Of a stretch of 64,000 nucleotides of DNA, positions 9,520 to 19,871 are shown piece after piece. Position 1 is the stretch's first letter; every line of letters begins with the position of its first letter. This stretch comes from an uncultured Bacteroidota bacterium (GTDB taxonomy: Bacteria > Bacteroidota > Bacteroidia > Flavobacteriales > Flavobacteriaceae): the NCBI GenBank assembly GCA_902560065.1, contig CACEKG010000001.1, positions 1 to 64,000 of the forward strand. Reading direction: 5' to 3'. The notes beneath the pieces were generated by a model. The model was not told where the DNA came from. It did not search any database and saw only the letters and a program-made list of their open reading frames with translations. A program made the translations under genes and the position numbers.

Positions 9520-12395
9520 CCTGACATAAGGTCCTCTCCAGGTTTTTTTACAATGTAATAATAGCTTCCCACTGATAATAGTTGTCCTTTTTTATTTAAT
9601 CCACTCCACTGATTATTATAATTTTCACTTGTAAAAACAATATTTCCATTTTTATCAAAAACTGTAACCATGGTTCCTGGATAACTATTAATTCCAGTAA
9701 TTATCCATTTAGACTCAATACTATTTGATTTTGGTGTGAGTAATTTCGAAACTATAAAATCATCTGAATTGGTTATTAAATCAATTGAGCTATCAATCAA
9801 ATCATCACATATTCCCCATGAAGGTTTATTCTGTGAAGTAAGTGGAGAATTAGTTGAAAAATCTGATGGTTCAGTTAATATGCCCGTAACACACCAGGAT
9901 GATAGGTCCTGATTAAAAGAAGAAGCATTTTGAAACATTGAATCCATTTTTGTTACACTAGAAATATCCCAATTACTTATATCTATATTAAAAACACTAG
10001 CTCCGTTAAACATTGAAAACATAGTTGTAACATTTGAAGTATCCCAACTTCCTATGTCCTGATTAAAAGCATTAGCCATTTCAAACATCCAAGCCATATT
10101 TATAACTTTTGAAGTATTCCAACTTCCTATATCTTGATTAAATGAAGTAGCCTTTTGAAACATACTTCTCATACCAAATACCTGAGAAGTATCCCATTGT
10201 CCAATATCCTTATTAAATATAGAAGCCCCAGTAAACATATACTCCATGCTCGTAACATTAGAAGTGTTCCAATATCCTATGTCTTGATTAAATGAATTAG
10301 CTCCATAAAACATATATTGCATATCTTCAACTTTTGAAGTGTTCCAATTTCCTATGTCTTGATTAAACAAAGAAACTTCTCCTGGAAGAGTGCCAAATAA
10401 CCCTTTCATATCAAAAACACTTGAGGTATCCCAATTCCCAATATCTTGATTAAAAGACCAAGCATCGGAAAACATAAAACTCATATCTGTTACTTTTGAA
10501 ATATCCCAATTTCCTATGTTCTGGTTAAATGAAGTGGCTGAATTAAACATTGAATCCATATTAATAACAGTTGATGTATTCCAATTTCCTATATCTTGAT
10601 TAAAAGCCTGAGCATTTTGAAACATTGCATTCATATCATTGACATTAGAGGTGTCCCAACTTCCTATATCTTGATTAAAATCAAGGTATTCTTTAAACAT
10701 TTCTGACATATTAATTACCTTGGAAGTACAAACACAAGTGACATCCTCTCTATTGTCTACCATATTCTGAAGAATTGTTTGGTCAACAACAATGTATTCT
10801 TTACCATTAACTAAACCTTTGTCTCCTATATTTGCCCCTTCACACTTAATAGTAACCCCATTACTATCTAAAAATATATTAGAAGATCCAGGGCAAGTTG
10901 CCCATTTAGGTTTGTTATCAGAAATTAAAGGAGAGTTAACTGAAAAATCTGGTGGTTCAGTTAATATATTTTTAACACACCAATTGGAGATGTCTTGATT
11001 AAAAACAATTGCATCTTTAAACATACTTGACATATTATTTACATTTGATGTATTCCAGTTTCCTATATCTTGATTAAAAGCTGAAGCTCCAGAAAACATT
11101 TCAGCCATGTCTTCAACATTAAAAGTATTCCAGTCTCCAATATCTTGATTAAAAGAAGTTGCTCCATCAAACATTTGTCTCATCTTATTTAAATTTGAAA
11201 TATTCCAATTTCCTATGTCCTGATTAAAACTAATTGCATCCCAAAAAATTCCCCACATATCTAAAACATTAGAAATATCCCAACCACCTATATATTGATT
11301 AAAATTAGATGCTCCATAAAACATAAAGCTCATATTTATAACAGATGATGTATTCCAACCTCCTATATCTTGATTAAATGAAGAAGCTCCTGAAAACATT
11401 TGTGACATATTAGACACATTTGAAGAATTCCAACTTCCTATATCTTGATTAAAGGCTGAAGCTCCCTTAAACATAGTTTGCATTTCCATTACCTTAGAAG
11501 TATCCCATCCTCCAATATCTTGATTAAATGAAGAAGCCTGAGTAAACATACCCTTCATATTAACAACTTTTGTAGTATCCCAATTTCCTATATCTTGATT
11601 AAATTTATCAGCCCCCCAAAACACAGATTCCATATTAGTAACTTTAGAAGTATTCCAACTTCCTATATCTTGATTAAATGAAGACTCACCAAACATGCCA
11701 CTAATCACAGTTACATTAGAAATATTCCAACTTGAAATATCTTGATTAAATGCAGAAGCACCCCGAAACATATCCATCATTTCAGTTACATTAGAAGTAT
11801 CCCAATTACTTATATCTTTATTAAAAACATTAGCTCTATTAAACATTCCATTCATGTCAATGACATTTGAAGTGTCCCAACTTCCTATATCTTGATTAAA
11901 TAAAATAGCTCCAGCAAACATATCTCTCATATTAGTTACATTAACAGTATTCCAACCTCCAATATCTTGATTGAATATTTGATTATTATAAAACATTTCA
12001 CTCATATCCTCAACATTAGAAGTGTCCCAACTTCCTATATCTTGGTTAAATAATTGCGCATTTTTTAATATAGATTTCATTGTTGTAACACTTGAAGTAT
12101 CCCAACTTATTATATCCTGATTAAATGAAGGCTTAGACATAAATAACTCACTCATATCTGTAATATTTGAAGTACAAACACAAGTGACATCTTCATCATT
12201 ATTAACCATATTTCGAAGAAGTGCTTCGTCGACAACAGTATAAATTTTTCCTGCAATATTCTTGGTAAATCCTGTTTCTGAATCCTTGCACTTAATAGTA
12301 ACTCCATTACTATCTAGTACTATTTCATTTGTAAAGGATTGAGAATATAAATTATATGAAAACAAAAAAACAAATAGAAGTAGCTTAATTTTCAT
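9498..12395 (-). CDS. BspA-like DUF285 repeat surface protein with gliding-motility/T9SS type-B-like C-terminal domain
   Basis: Signal peptide, ~27 repeats of FNQDIGxWDTSNVxxMxxMF, C-terminal [43 protein letters not shown]. Confidence 0.9.
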   Translation of the reverse strand: MKIKLLLFVFLFSYNLYSQSFTNEIVLDSNGVTIKCKDSETGFTKNIAGKIYTVVDEALLRNMVNNDEDVTCVCTSNITDMSELFMSKPSFNQDIISWDTSSVTTMKSILKNAQLFNQDIGSWDTSNVEDMSEMFYNNQIFNQDIGGWNTVNVTNMRDMFAGAILFNQDIGSWDTSNVIDMNGMFNRANVFNKDISNWDTSNVTEMMDMFRGASAFNQDISSWNISNVTVISGMFGESSFNQDIGSWNTSKVTNMESVFWGADKFNQDIGNWDTTKVVNMKGMFTQASSFNQDIGGWDTSKVMEMQTMFKGASAFNQDIGSWNSSNVSNMSQMFSGASSFNQDIGGWNTSSVINMSFMFYGASNFNQYIGGWDISNVLDMWGIFWDAISFNQDIGNWNISNLNKMRQMFDGATSFNQDIGDWNTFNVEDMAEMFSGASAFNQDIGNWNTSNVNNMSSMFKDAIVFNQDISNWCVKNILTEPPDFSVNSPLISDNKPKWATCPGSSNIFLDSNGVTIKCEGANIGDKGLVNGKEYIVVDQTILQNMVDNREDVTCVCTSKVINMSEMFKEYLDFNQDIGSWDTSNVNDMNAMFQNAQAFNQDIGNWNTSTVINMDSMFNSATSFNQNIGNWDISKVTDMSFMFSDAWSFNQDIGNWDTSSVFDMKGLFGTLPGEVSLFNQDIGNWNTSKVEDMQYMFYGANSFNQDIGYWNTSNVTSMEYMFTGASIFNKDIGQWDTSQVFGMRSMFQKATSFNQDIGSWNTSKVINMAWMFEMANAFNQDIGSWDTSNVTTMFSMFNGASVFNIDISNWDISSVTKMDSMFQNASSFNQDLSSWCVTGILTEPSDFSTNSPLTSQNKPSWGICDDLIDSSIDLITNSDDFIVSKLLTPKSNSIESKWIITGINSYPGTMVTVFDKNGNIVFTSENYNNQWSGLNKKGQLLSVGSYYYIVKKPGEDLMSGWIFLTY

Positions 12396-13507
12396 TAAAT
12401 ATTTGAATTAATAATTTCTGAAAAAACCTCTTCATCAGTATCTCCCTCAGAGTTTATAAATAAAATATTTGTGAAATTATTTATTCTAAGATCTTCTTTT
12501 ATTGATTTGATTTTACTCTCTTTCAAAATAGCAAGTAATCCTCCTAATCCTGCGGCACCTGATTCTCCTGATATTATTCTATTATCAGAACCCTGAGGAT
12601 AGTAAAGTTCTCGCATAGCCTTTTTTGAATAATCATCTGAAATTCTCAACACATAATTCGTTCCGTTTTTCAATAAATCCCAAGCTCCTAATGAAGGAGT
12701 TTCACAATTTAACCCAGCCATAATTGTTTTAAGACTTCCTTTTGAGCTTGAAATTTTATTTTCCTTAAATGAACATAAAATACCATCAGCTTCTTCAGGT
12801 TGTATAATAACTATTTTAGGTTTATTTCTTCCATACCTATTTAGGTAATAATAAATACCTGCTGCTGCCATGCTACCTACACCAGCTTGGAAAAAAATAA
12901 GATCTATTTTTGGTTTTAAAGGATCGTGTATAGAATCTTCCATTTCCTTAAATAACGTTAAATACCCTGAAAGTATTAAGGCAGGTATTTCTATATATTC
13001 CTCCCAAGCTTTATCTTGAATTAAACACCATTTTTTAGAAAAACTTATTTTTTTTGCTTCTTCGCATGCCTGATCATAATGTCCATTAATTTGAATTACT
13101 TTAGCTCCATATTTTTCTATTGCCTGAATGCGTTTTAAAGTGGTTTCTTTAGGGACATAAATAATAGCTTTTCTGCCATTAATTTTTGCTGCCCATGCTA
13201 CCGCTCTGCCATGATTTCCATCTGTAGCTGTACAAAATGTTTTGATTTCTGGGTTTTTTATTAAGGATTGTGAAATTGCATAAGAAGCTCCTAATCCTTT
13301 AAATGCATTTAATTTAAACCTTTTTGATTCATCTTTAACATAGATATTTTTAACTCCTAACCTTTTTGACAAGTTAGGTAACTCAATTAAAGGAGTAGGT
13401 TTATATTCAGATAATGTTTTATGAAACTCTAAAGCATTATGATTTTTTAAAATCTTAGTTGTTTCATTTAAAGGAACTTTATCTGATGGCAAATTCTTAA
13501 AAAACAT
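12395..13507 (-). CDS. dpaL: Diaminopropionate ammonia-lyase-like PLP enzyme
   Basis: PLP fold II enzyme; [20 protein letters not shown] (PLP Lys), [29 protein letters not shown]. Confidence 0.82.
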   Translation of the reverse strand: MFFKNLPSDKVPLNETTKILKNHNALEFHKTLSEYKPTPLIELPNLSKRLGVKNIYVKDESKRFKLNAFKGLGASYAISQSLIKNPEIKTFCTATDGNHGRAVAWAAKINGRKAIIYVPKETTLKRIQAIEKYGAKVIQINGHYDQACEEAKKISFSKKWCLIQDKAWEEYIEIPALILSGYLTLFKEMEDSIHDPLKPKIDLIFFQAGVGSMAAAGIYYYLNRYGRNKPKIVIIQPEEADGILCSFKENKISSSKGSLKTIMAGLNCETPSLGAWDLLKNGTNYVLRISDDYSKKAMRELYYPQGSDNRIISGESGAAGLGGLLAILKESKIKSIKEDLRINNFTNILFINSEGDTDEEVFSEIINSNI

Positions 13508-13610
13508 ACAATTAATTAGTTTATTTTCTTTTTTTGTGAATGCTTTTAATCACTCTACAAATTTATATTTATTACATTTAAATAATCAAGAAAATATTTT
13601 CATTTATTAT

Positions 13611-14867
13611 ATGAAAAGAAGAGAATTTATTGGAAATACATTTGCCATTGGAGGTTTAACTTCAGTCATTCCGATTTCTCAACTCTATTCAAACGTTCAA
13701 AAAAAACTCTCCATTCAAAACAAAAAGACTAACTATGATGTTATCGTTATTGGAGTTGGTAGTATGGGCTCCTCAGCTTGTTATCATATTGCAAAACAAG
13801 GGCTTAGTGTTTTAGGTCTTGAACAATTTGACATACCTCATGAAATGGGATCTCATACAGGACAAAGTAGAATTATACGTAAAGCATATTTTGAACACCC
13901 GAATTATGTTCCCCTTCTTGAAAGAGCTTATCAAAATTGGCGGTCTCTTGAACAAGAAATTAGTAATCAAATTTATTTCAAAACGGGACTATTATACTTC
14001 GGTCCTAGCAAACATCTTCTTATTAAAGGAACTCAAAAGTCAGCTATAAAATATGGTATTAAGGTCAATGAATTAAATCGAAAAGAACAATTAGATAAAT
14101 TTCCTCAGTTTAAAGTACCTGAAAATTATACTAACTTAATAGAAGTTGATGCTGGCTTTGTTACTCCAGAAAGAGCCATATTATCATATACTGAACAAGC
14201 TCTAAAATATAAAGCCGTAATACATACAAAAGAAAAAACTCTGGAATGGTCAAAAAAAGGTGGAATAATACAAGTAAAAACTAATAAACAAATATATAAG
14301 TGTAAAAAACTAGTATTAACAACTGGTGCTTGGACATCAAAATTTTCTGATGTTAAAAATTTAGATGTAACCAGACAAATTTTGGCTTGGGCAAAACCAA
14401 AAAAACCAGATATGTTTGAATTGAATAACTTTCCTTGTTGGACATTTGCTGACCCCTCAGTGAATGGTATTTATTATGGTTTCCCCTCCTTACCAAGGTC
14501 CTCTTTTGAAGAACCAAGTGGAATTAAGTTTGCGCATCATACAAAAGGAAAATTAACAGATCCTGATATAGTAAATAAAAATGTTTCAAAAGAAGAAGAA
14601 AACACACTTGTTGAGGCGATCAAAAAATTTATTCCAAAAGGTATTGAAACTATCACTAGTTCAAAAACTTGCTTATACACCTATAGCCCTGACGAAGATT
14701 TTATTATAGATTTTTATAACAATAATGATGATATTTTAATAGCCTCGGGGTTTAGTGGCCATGGATTTAAATTTGCAAGTGTTATTGGAGAAATTCTTTC
14801 AGAATTAGCGATTAATGGAAAAAGTATTCATCCAATTAATTTTTTAAAATCTAATCGTTTTAATTAA
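13611..14867 (+). CDS. Monomeric sarcosine oxidase / N-methyltryptophan oxidase-like FAD enzyme with predicted Tat signal
   Basis: ORF track starts at 13536; Met at 13611 starts MKRREFIGNTFAIGGL (Tat-like); YDVIVIGVGSMGSSACYHIAKQGLSVLGLEQFD..GSHTGQSRIIRKAY. Confidence 0.8.
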   Translation: MKRREFIGNTFAIGGLTSVIPISQLYSNVQKKLSIQNKKTNYDVIVIGVGSMGSSACYHIAKQGLSVLGLEQFDIPHEMGSHTGQSRIIRKAYFEHPNYVPLLERAYQNWRSLEQEISNQIYFKTGLLYFGPSKHLLIKGTQKSAIKYGIKVNELNRKEQLDKFPQFKVPENYTNLIEVDAGFVTPERAILSYTEQALKYKAVIHTKEKTLEWSKKGGIIQVKTNKQIYKCKKLVLTTGAWTSKFSDVKNLDVTRQILAWAKPKKPDMFELNNFPCWTFADPSVNGIYYGFPSLPRSSFEEPSGIKFAHHTKGKLTDPDIVNKNVSKEEENTLVEAIKKFIPKGIETITSSKTCLYTYSPDEDFIIDFYNNNDDILIASGFSGHGFKFASVIGEILSELAINGKSIHPINFLKSNRFN

Positions 14868-14884
14868 TATAAAATATTGAGAAG

Positions 14885-14956
14885 AGCCAATGCCGAGATT
14901 TGAACTCGGGACCTCTTCCTTACCAAGGAAACGCTCTACCCCTGAGCTACATCGGC
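14885..14956 (-). tRNA. tRNA-Thr (anticodon GGT)
   Basis: Cloverleaf by eye: acceptor GCCGATG/CATTGGC, T-arm GTTCAAATC, anticodon loop TTGGTAA. Confidence 0.95.
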
Positions 14957-14965
14957 AAAAAAAAG

Positions 14966-15038
14966 AGCGAGAGACCGGGTTCGAACCGGCGACATTCAGC
15001 TTGGAAGGCTGACGCTCTACCAACTGAGCTACTCTCGC
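14966..15038 (-). tRNA. tRNA-Gly (anticodon TCC)
   Basis: Acceptor GCGAGAG/CTCTCGC, T-arm GGTTCGAACC, anticodon loop CTTCCAA. Confidence 0.95.
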
Positions 15039-15092
15039 TTTTTCTTATGTTGGTAATATTTTTCAAATATATGTAATTATATATATTTTGAA

Positions 15093-15109
15093 GTGGGGAG
15101 AGCAGGATT
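15093..15109. repeat. Left copy of 17-bp direct repeat GTGGGGAGAGCAGGATT (putative att site, partial tRNA-Tyr 3' end)
   Basis: Identical to 21428-21444, which covers the 3' end (acceptor/T-arm) of tRNA-Tyr. Confidence 0.9.
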
Positions 15110-15233
15110 TTATTTAGCTTTTTGTAATATTATATAAATTAATAGAAACGCTTGTAAAGAGCTGATTTTATTAACATTTTCACAACTTATCCAAAACTTT
15201 CCCTAATTTTTCTTTTTATTCTTTACTTTTATA

Positions 15234-15253
15234 CTGACAGTAAAAGTGACAGT
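15234..15253 (+). repeat. Left end-proximal motif pair CTGACAGT / GTGACAGT
   Basis: CTGACAGT at 15234-15241 and GTGACAGT at 15246-15253; counterpart pair at 21363-21382. Confidence 0.75.
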
Positions 15254-15305
15254 ATGGGGTTTTTTTAAACGGAAAAATTTAGAAAGGAGTTAAATGAATT
15301 TTAAT

Positions 15306-15560
15306 CTATAAAAATTTTTCTGCAATCTTTCTTAACCTCATATATAAGGATTCATCGAGTAAATAATCTAAATCGTTACATGATTTAATTGAATCAATAA
15401 GTTTAATGTGATTTTTAATATAATTAGAATAGTGGGTATTAAAAACACTTTCTGGATCAGCTTGGTTTTTATATATTAATCTATTTAACTCAGATTGAAT
15501 ATCTGACAAAAGTATCTCCTTTTCAACATGACTAAAGTTATCAAATATATTTTTTTTCAT
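15306..15560 (-). CDS. Small hypothetical protein (84 aa), last gene of island operon
   Basis: ORF co-directional with upstream island genes; no recognised domain. Confidence 0.6.
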   Translation of the reverse strand: MKKNIFDNFSHVEKEILLSDIQSELNRLIYKNQADPESVFNTHYSNYIKNHIKLIDSIKSCNDLDYLLDESLYMRLRKIAEKFL

Positions 15561-15633
15561 ATTTTGAATTAAATATTAGAAATATCTATTTTTGAAGTAA
15601 CTTTTCCAATTCCTTTTTGAAAATCAAAAAATT

Positions 15634-16413
15634 CTATAACCTCGGAGTCGTTATTCTTTCCAATTTATATTGAAAATCATAATGTGAGTTCAATTCATTT
15701 CTAATTTCTTCCTTCGACAAACCTGTAAAAAAGTGATTTTTGTAGTGGTTTAACATAATTGGAGACATTAGTTTTGAAAATTCGGTGTTAATGTCTGGCT
15801 TAATTTTTAATAGATCAAATAATAAATCAATATAAGCTTGAAAAAACATTTTATTTTTTAAAAAATCAAACCTTTCCATAAGATCAAATGTTAGCTGGCT
15901 ACTTGAATATATTTTTTCAGTGTATTCATATGGGTTTTTTAAATTCGGATCGTATGTTTTTTTTGCAGTCCAATACAATCCTGAAATGTAATTCCTCGTA
16001 AAAGAAAGATGTGTAGCAGTTCCATCAATAAAAAATCTTTTTAAATATGTTAATAATTTTTTATCTCTTGAAGATGAATTAAACTTATTTATGCAGTAAT
16101 CTCTATAAAAATACAAAGACAAATAACACCATAGCCTTTCATCATGTGCTTCCTCGTAAGTCAATTGTTTTAATTCTTCGAATAAAGTTTTTGAAGCTTC
16201 AAAATCATCTGTAACAGTATTTAACTTTTTTGTAATCTCAATATTACCTTTCTCAATTTTACTATTATCAAAGAAAATCTTATCTAGTTCGCCTTTTTTT
16301 AAATGAATTAAAAAATCACTCAAATTACCCTCTCTATCATACTCTCTTAATTTATCTTTAATATCTTTTATGGTTTGATAATCTTTAATCTTAGAAATAT
16401 AATTTTTTTCCAT
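15634..16413 (-). CDS. DUF6339-like hypothetical protein
   Basis: Pattern EAHDERLWCYLSLYFYRDYC...LSFTRNYISGLYWTAKKTYDP..NPYEYTEKIYSSSQ recalls DUF6339; identified by memory only. Confidence 0.65.
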   Translation of the reverse strand: MEKNYISKIKDYQTIKDIKDKLREYDREGNLSDFLIHLKKGELDKIFFDNSKIEKGNIEITKKLNTVTDDFEASKTLFEELKQLTYEEAHDERLWCYLSLYFYRDYCINKFNSSSRDKKLLTYLKRFFIDGTATHLSFTRNYISGLYWTAKKTYDPNLKNPYEYTEKIYSSSQLTFDLMERFDFLKNKMFFQAYIDLLFDLLKIKPDINTEFSKLMSPIMLNHYKNHFFTGLSKEEIRNELNSHYDFQYKLERITTPRL

Positions 16414-16432
16414 GTAATTAATTTAATTTTCG

Positions 16433-17284
16433 TTATTTCATTATTTTTATTAAACTATCTAGGCAATTAATCTTAATATCACCAGCGCCAAAAGTTTGAT
16501 TGTAGATTTTTGTTGCATAATTATATTTATTATCCTCTTCAAAAGACTCAGAAAAATCGACACCCCTATCATTTAAATGCTCTTTTAAATCTCTATACCA
16601 TTTTCTTGAAATGTGATCGGAGGATCCTTCATCCTTCATTAGTTCTAAAATTCCTAATATGATTGCTTGTGATGTTATTACATCACCCAAAAGAATATTT
16701 ATGTTATTATCGTTCATTCTTTGAACAAAGAAATCAAAGAATTTCTTCTCTAGTGAAATCACTATTTGATCACCGCTATGTAAATCAATATCGAAATTCA
16801 TGTCAGGATTTTCTACTCTTTTAAGAGAAACAAATTCCAGTTCATTTCCTTTAATAAAATTGTCCTCTAGATTTACAATTAAAGAAAACTCCTCGCTAAT
16901 TTTTTGATTATTCTTGTAGTAGATGTTTTCATTAAACCAAAAGGGTGAGAGTAAAACTTTATTTAATCTAAAATTATCTGAAGAAATAGCGTAAGAATTT
17001 ATCTCTATCCTATCACTAAATTCATTTTTTTCTATAGCTAATGGATTAAAATTTTCAGTTATGTAGCAAAGAAAAGTAGGTTTACATATTATCTCAGTTA
17101 TTAATTTTATTTTATTTTTTGAAATTAAATTTTGTATCTCAGGGTCAATAATACTATTAGACTTATCTAATCCAAAAATGAAATACTTATCATCATTTTT
17201 ATTTATTCTACAATAAGGGTTTAATTTAAACTCATCCTTAAAGTCTTGTCTTTCGTTTACTATTCCAAGTTTAGGTATACTCAT
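16433..17284 (-). CDS. Uncharacterised 283-aa island protein
   Basis: Intact ORF between ATPase and DUF6339-like genes; no motif recognised. Confidence 0.7.
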   Translation of the reverse strand: MSIPKLGIVNERQDFKDEFKLNPYCRINKNDDKYFIFGLDKSNSIIDPEIQNLISKNKIKLITEIICKPTFLCYITENFNPLAIEKNEFSDRIEINSYAISSDNFRLNKVLLSPFWFNENIYYKNNQKISEEFSLIVNLEDNFIKGNELEFVSLKRVENPDMNFDIDLHSGDQIVISLEKKFFDFFVQRMNDNNINILLGDVITSQAIILGILELMKDEGSSDHISRKWYRDLKEHLNDRGVDFSESFEEDNKYNYATKIYNQTFGAGDIKINCLDSLIKIMK

Positions 17285-17290
17285 GATAAA

Positions 17291-19465
17291 TTAATTTTGA
17301 ATTGATATTTCAAAACTTGAAAAAGTAGAATTTAACTCCTCTATTTCAAGATTTAAATCTATGTTTGATTTATTTGATTTGTGAGTTTGATCAATTCTCA
17401 AATCATAAGCAAAAACAATCATCGGTTGCAACCTATCTTTCTTTATTGGTAATATTGTAACTATTCTATGTCCATTTAGAAAAGCTTTTTTGATTTTGAA
17501 TGAGGAAGCTTTTGTAGCTCCTAATGATTGTTGTTTTATTCGTAATGTATTAATATTACTTAAGTCCAATTCATCAAAATTTATAGTATAGTTTGAAATT
17601 TCTTTTTCTTTTTTTATCAATTTTGAACGGAAATATTTTGGATGAACAAGTCCAGTTCTTGCTATTGCAGGCTGATCAGGTTTCTTCTTATTAACCTTTC
17701 TTTTTTCAACAGGAGGATCTGGATTTGGAGGACCTGGTGGGTCGTAAATTATTTTTATTGGTTTTCTTCTAACATATTCAACATAATCCCCTTTAGGATC
17801 AAGCTTATGTGTGGTTTTGTCACCATTTTTATCTAATAAAAGAATTTCACCTTCTGTGAGAAGTGAAATCGAATTTGGGCTAATCCTTTTAAAATCATTT
17901 TCTTTAAGCTTATAATTTCTTGTGTAGGAAGGTGATTCAGTTTCATTACTTTGACCAAGATTATTTTGCCCTTGAAAAATCCATGTAGTTTTTTTACTTA
18001 GATTACTTTCTCCAAAACAGTTTTCATTTACTATTTTATGTACCCAATCTTTTATTTTATTAATAAAAGAAGCTAGCTCTCTACCTTTAGGAAGTCCCAA
18101 AGGAAGATTTTCCCCATGCCCATGAATAGTAGTAATAAATTCATCATGACTTGGTGGTTCAAATTGTGATAAAATTCCATTTAAAATCTTATTATCGCTA
18201 TAAACATATCCATAAAATTTAGAATTATTTGTATACATTAAATTTTTCATTAGCATATTTTGTTTTCTTAAAAGCATTCCATCACGGACAAAACTGAAAT
18301 AATCTTTTTTTATTCCGTCTTTAGTTTCACCAGCCTGAAAAAGTTTTAACTTAATATTATATTTTCTTTTCTCATCATCTACTTTGAGAGCGAATTCTTC
18401 TTCATAAATTTCAGGGTTATCATTTTTAACAAAGTGCTCTATCTTATGAAATTCATCTTGGACTTTATCCTTATTTTCATTTTTTGAATAGAAATTTGAT
18501 TTTTTAATTTTATTAATTGTATCTACTATTTCTTGATGATTAGAAATTTTATAGAAAAGAGGTTTAGATTGAGTTCTGTCTTCAATTTGAATATCAACCC
18601 TTTCATCTTCAATAATTGTGAAAAAAGAAGAAATTATACTATAGGCACATTCATTCATCCAATCAATATTCCTTTGATTTGTTGTAATAATTGTAGATAA
18701 ACCGTCAGCATTTATAAATCTTAAATCTTTTATGCTTTTATTATTTTCATCTAACTCAATCCAGTCACATTGATCTTCTGAGTCTATTAACTTTCCCCAA
18801 TAGAATTGTTTTCCTTTATATTTTTTTAATTTTTCTTCTCCCTCAACTTTAAACGAATAGGAGTTAATTTCTGAAGATCCAACAAAATATTTTTTATCTC
18901 CCCTTTGATTTATATAGAATACAGTCCTAATTGGAGAGTGCAAAATTGAAGTGTACTTTCCCTTTCCATAAGTTCCCAATTTAGAATTACTGTTGTTCCC
19001 TTTTACACTCATATCTTGTTGAAGTAAGGCTTTTGAGCCATGTTTCTCATCAGTATACATTGTTGTTCCTTCTAGACCACCTGAGTTATCTTCAATATTT
19101 AAATAATACATTTGGTCATCAATTATTTTTAGAAAAGTGTCATTAATTTCTTTACAGTGTTTGTCTTTATCATCATTATCTCTTTTAATTAGCATTGAAT
19201 AGTAATCGTTGCTTTGTTTTAGATAATTAGCATAGTCATTAAATGGTAACAAATCCTTATTAAACTTATTTAGGGTAATTTTGAATTTGAACTTATCAAT
19301 ATTACCTATTTTGTTATTACCAATAAATGCATCCCATGAATTTTGTAATAATTCTCTAACACAATCTATTAAACTATTAGTTGTATCAGAAGGTGTAAAA
19401 ATAAGACTCCTAGTGTCTATAAATGATTTATCTCTTTGAATATAAGGTCTAATTTTTATCTTCAT
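17291..19465 (-). CDS. GHKL (Hsp90/MutL/MORC-like) ATPase of a DNA-modification-associated system
   Basis: N-box CVRELLQNSWDAF, G1-like IEDNSGGLEGTTMY, G2-like KLGTYGKGKYTSI. Confidence 0.8.
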   Translation of the reverse strand: MKIKIRPYIQRDKSFIDTRSLIFTPSDTTNSLIDCVRELLQNSWDAFIGNNKIGNIDKFKFKITLNKFNKDLLPFNDYANYLKQSNDYYSMLIKRDNDDKDKHCKEINDTFLKIIDDQMYYLNIEDNSGGLEGTTMYTDEKHGSKALLQQDMSVKGNNSNSKLGTYGKGKYTSILHSPIRTVFYINQRGDKKYFVGSSEINSYSFKVEGEEKLKKYKGKQFYWGKLIDSEDQCDWIELDENNKSIKDLRFINADGLSTIITTNQRNIDWMNECAYSIISSFFTIIEDERVDIQIEDRTQSKPLFYKISNHQEIVDTINKIKKSNFYSKNENKDKVQDEFHKIEHFVKNDNPEIYEEEFALKVDDEKRKYNIKLKLFQAGETKDGIKKDYFSFVRDGMLLRKQNMLMKNLMYTNNSKFYGYVYSDNKILNGILSQFEPPSHDEFITTIHGHGENLPLGLPKGRELASFINKIKDWVHKIVNENCFGESNLSKKTTWIFQGQNNLGQSNETESPSYTRNYKLKENDFKRISPNSISLLTEGEILLLDKNGDKTTHKLDPKGDYVEYVRRKPIKIIYDPPGPPNPDPPVEKRKVNKKKPDQPAIARTGLVHPKYFRSKLIKKEKEISNYTINFDELDLSNINTLRIKQQSLGATKASSFKIKKAFLNGHRIVTILPIKKDRLQPMIVFAYDLRIDQTHKSNKSNIDLNLEIEELNSTFSSFEISIQN

Positions 19466-19692
19466 TATAGTTTAAATTTTGTTTTTTCTTTATTTTCAAT
19501 TTTGAATTTTGATTTACATAAATTCACTTCATCATTTATTGCTTTAAATATTTTATCGACATCCTGTTTTGTATATTCGTAGTTATATTTATTAGAACAA
19601 TTTGATAATAACGAGATGGATTTAAGTATTGATTCAACGCGCTTTGGAACAATTTTTTTAAAACGTTCTTGTTTTTCAATTTTTTTAGTCAT
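19465..19692 (-). CDS. Small conserved protein (75 aa), first gene of island operon
   Basis: RFKKIVPKRVESILKSISLLSNCSNKYNYEYTKQDVDKIFKAINDEV resembles small proteins commonly seen beside R-M/mobile loci; overlaps the ATPase start. Confidence 0.7.
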   Translation of the reverse strand: MTKKIEKQERFKKIVPKRVESILKSISLLSNCSNKYNYEYTKQDVDKIFKAINDEVNLCKSKFKIENKEKTKFKL

Positions 19693-19764
19693 GACTATAA
19701 GTTTAAATATTGGAGCCCTGTAAAGACTTTAATAAAAATTAAGTTCAAATAATATGTATAAAAC

Positions 19765-19846
19765 TACACACATAAAAAATGTATTTAACAAATATATAAT
19801 ATATTTATGAAAAAGCAAATTATATTAAATATATTTACTGTGTGTA
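19765..19846. promoter_or_regulatory. Divergent promoter region with separated inverted repeat TACACACA...TGTGTGTA
   Basis: TACACACA 19765-19772 and TGTGTGTA 19839-19846 between the divergent ATPase operon and methyltransferase. Confidence 0.4.
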
Positions 19847-19871
19847 ATATAGATAATATTTTAAATTTTAA

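Noticed and set aside
10792-10998. Plus-strand 68-aa ORF
   Set aside because: Antisense to the DUF285 repeat gene; an artefact of repeat codon composition.
9498-12395. Regular repeats considered as a CRISPR-like array
   Set aside because: Spacing and translation show a protein-coding DUF285 repeat (~25 aa period), not conserved DNA repeats with unique spacers.
17642-17836. Plus-strand 64-aa ORF within the GHKL ATPase
   Set aside because: Antisense to the proline-rich linker; no independent support.
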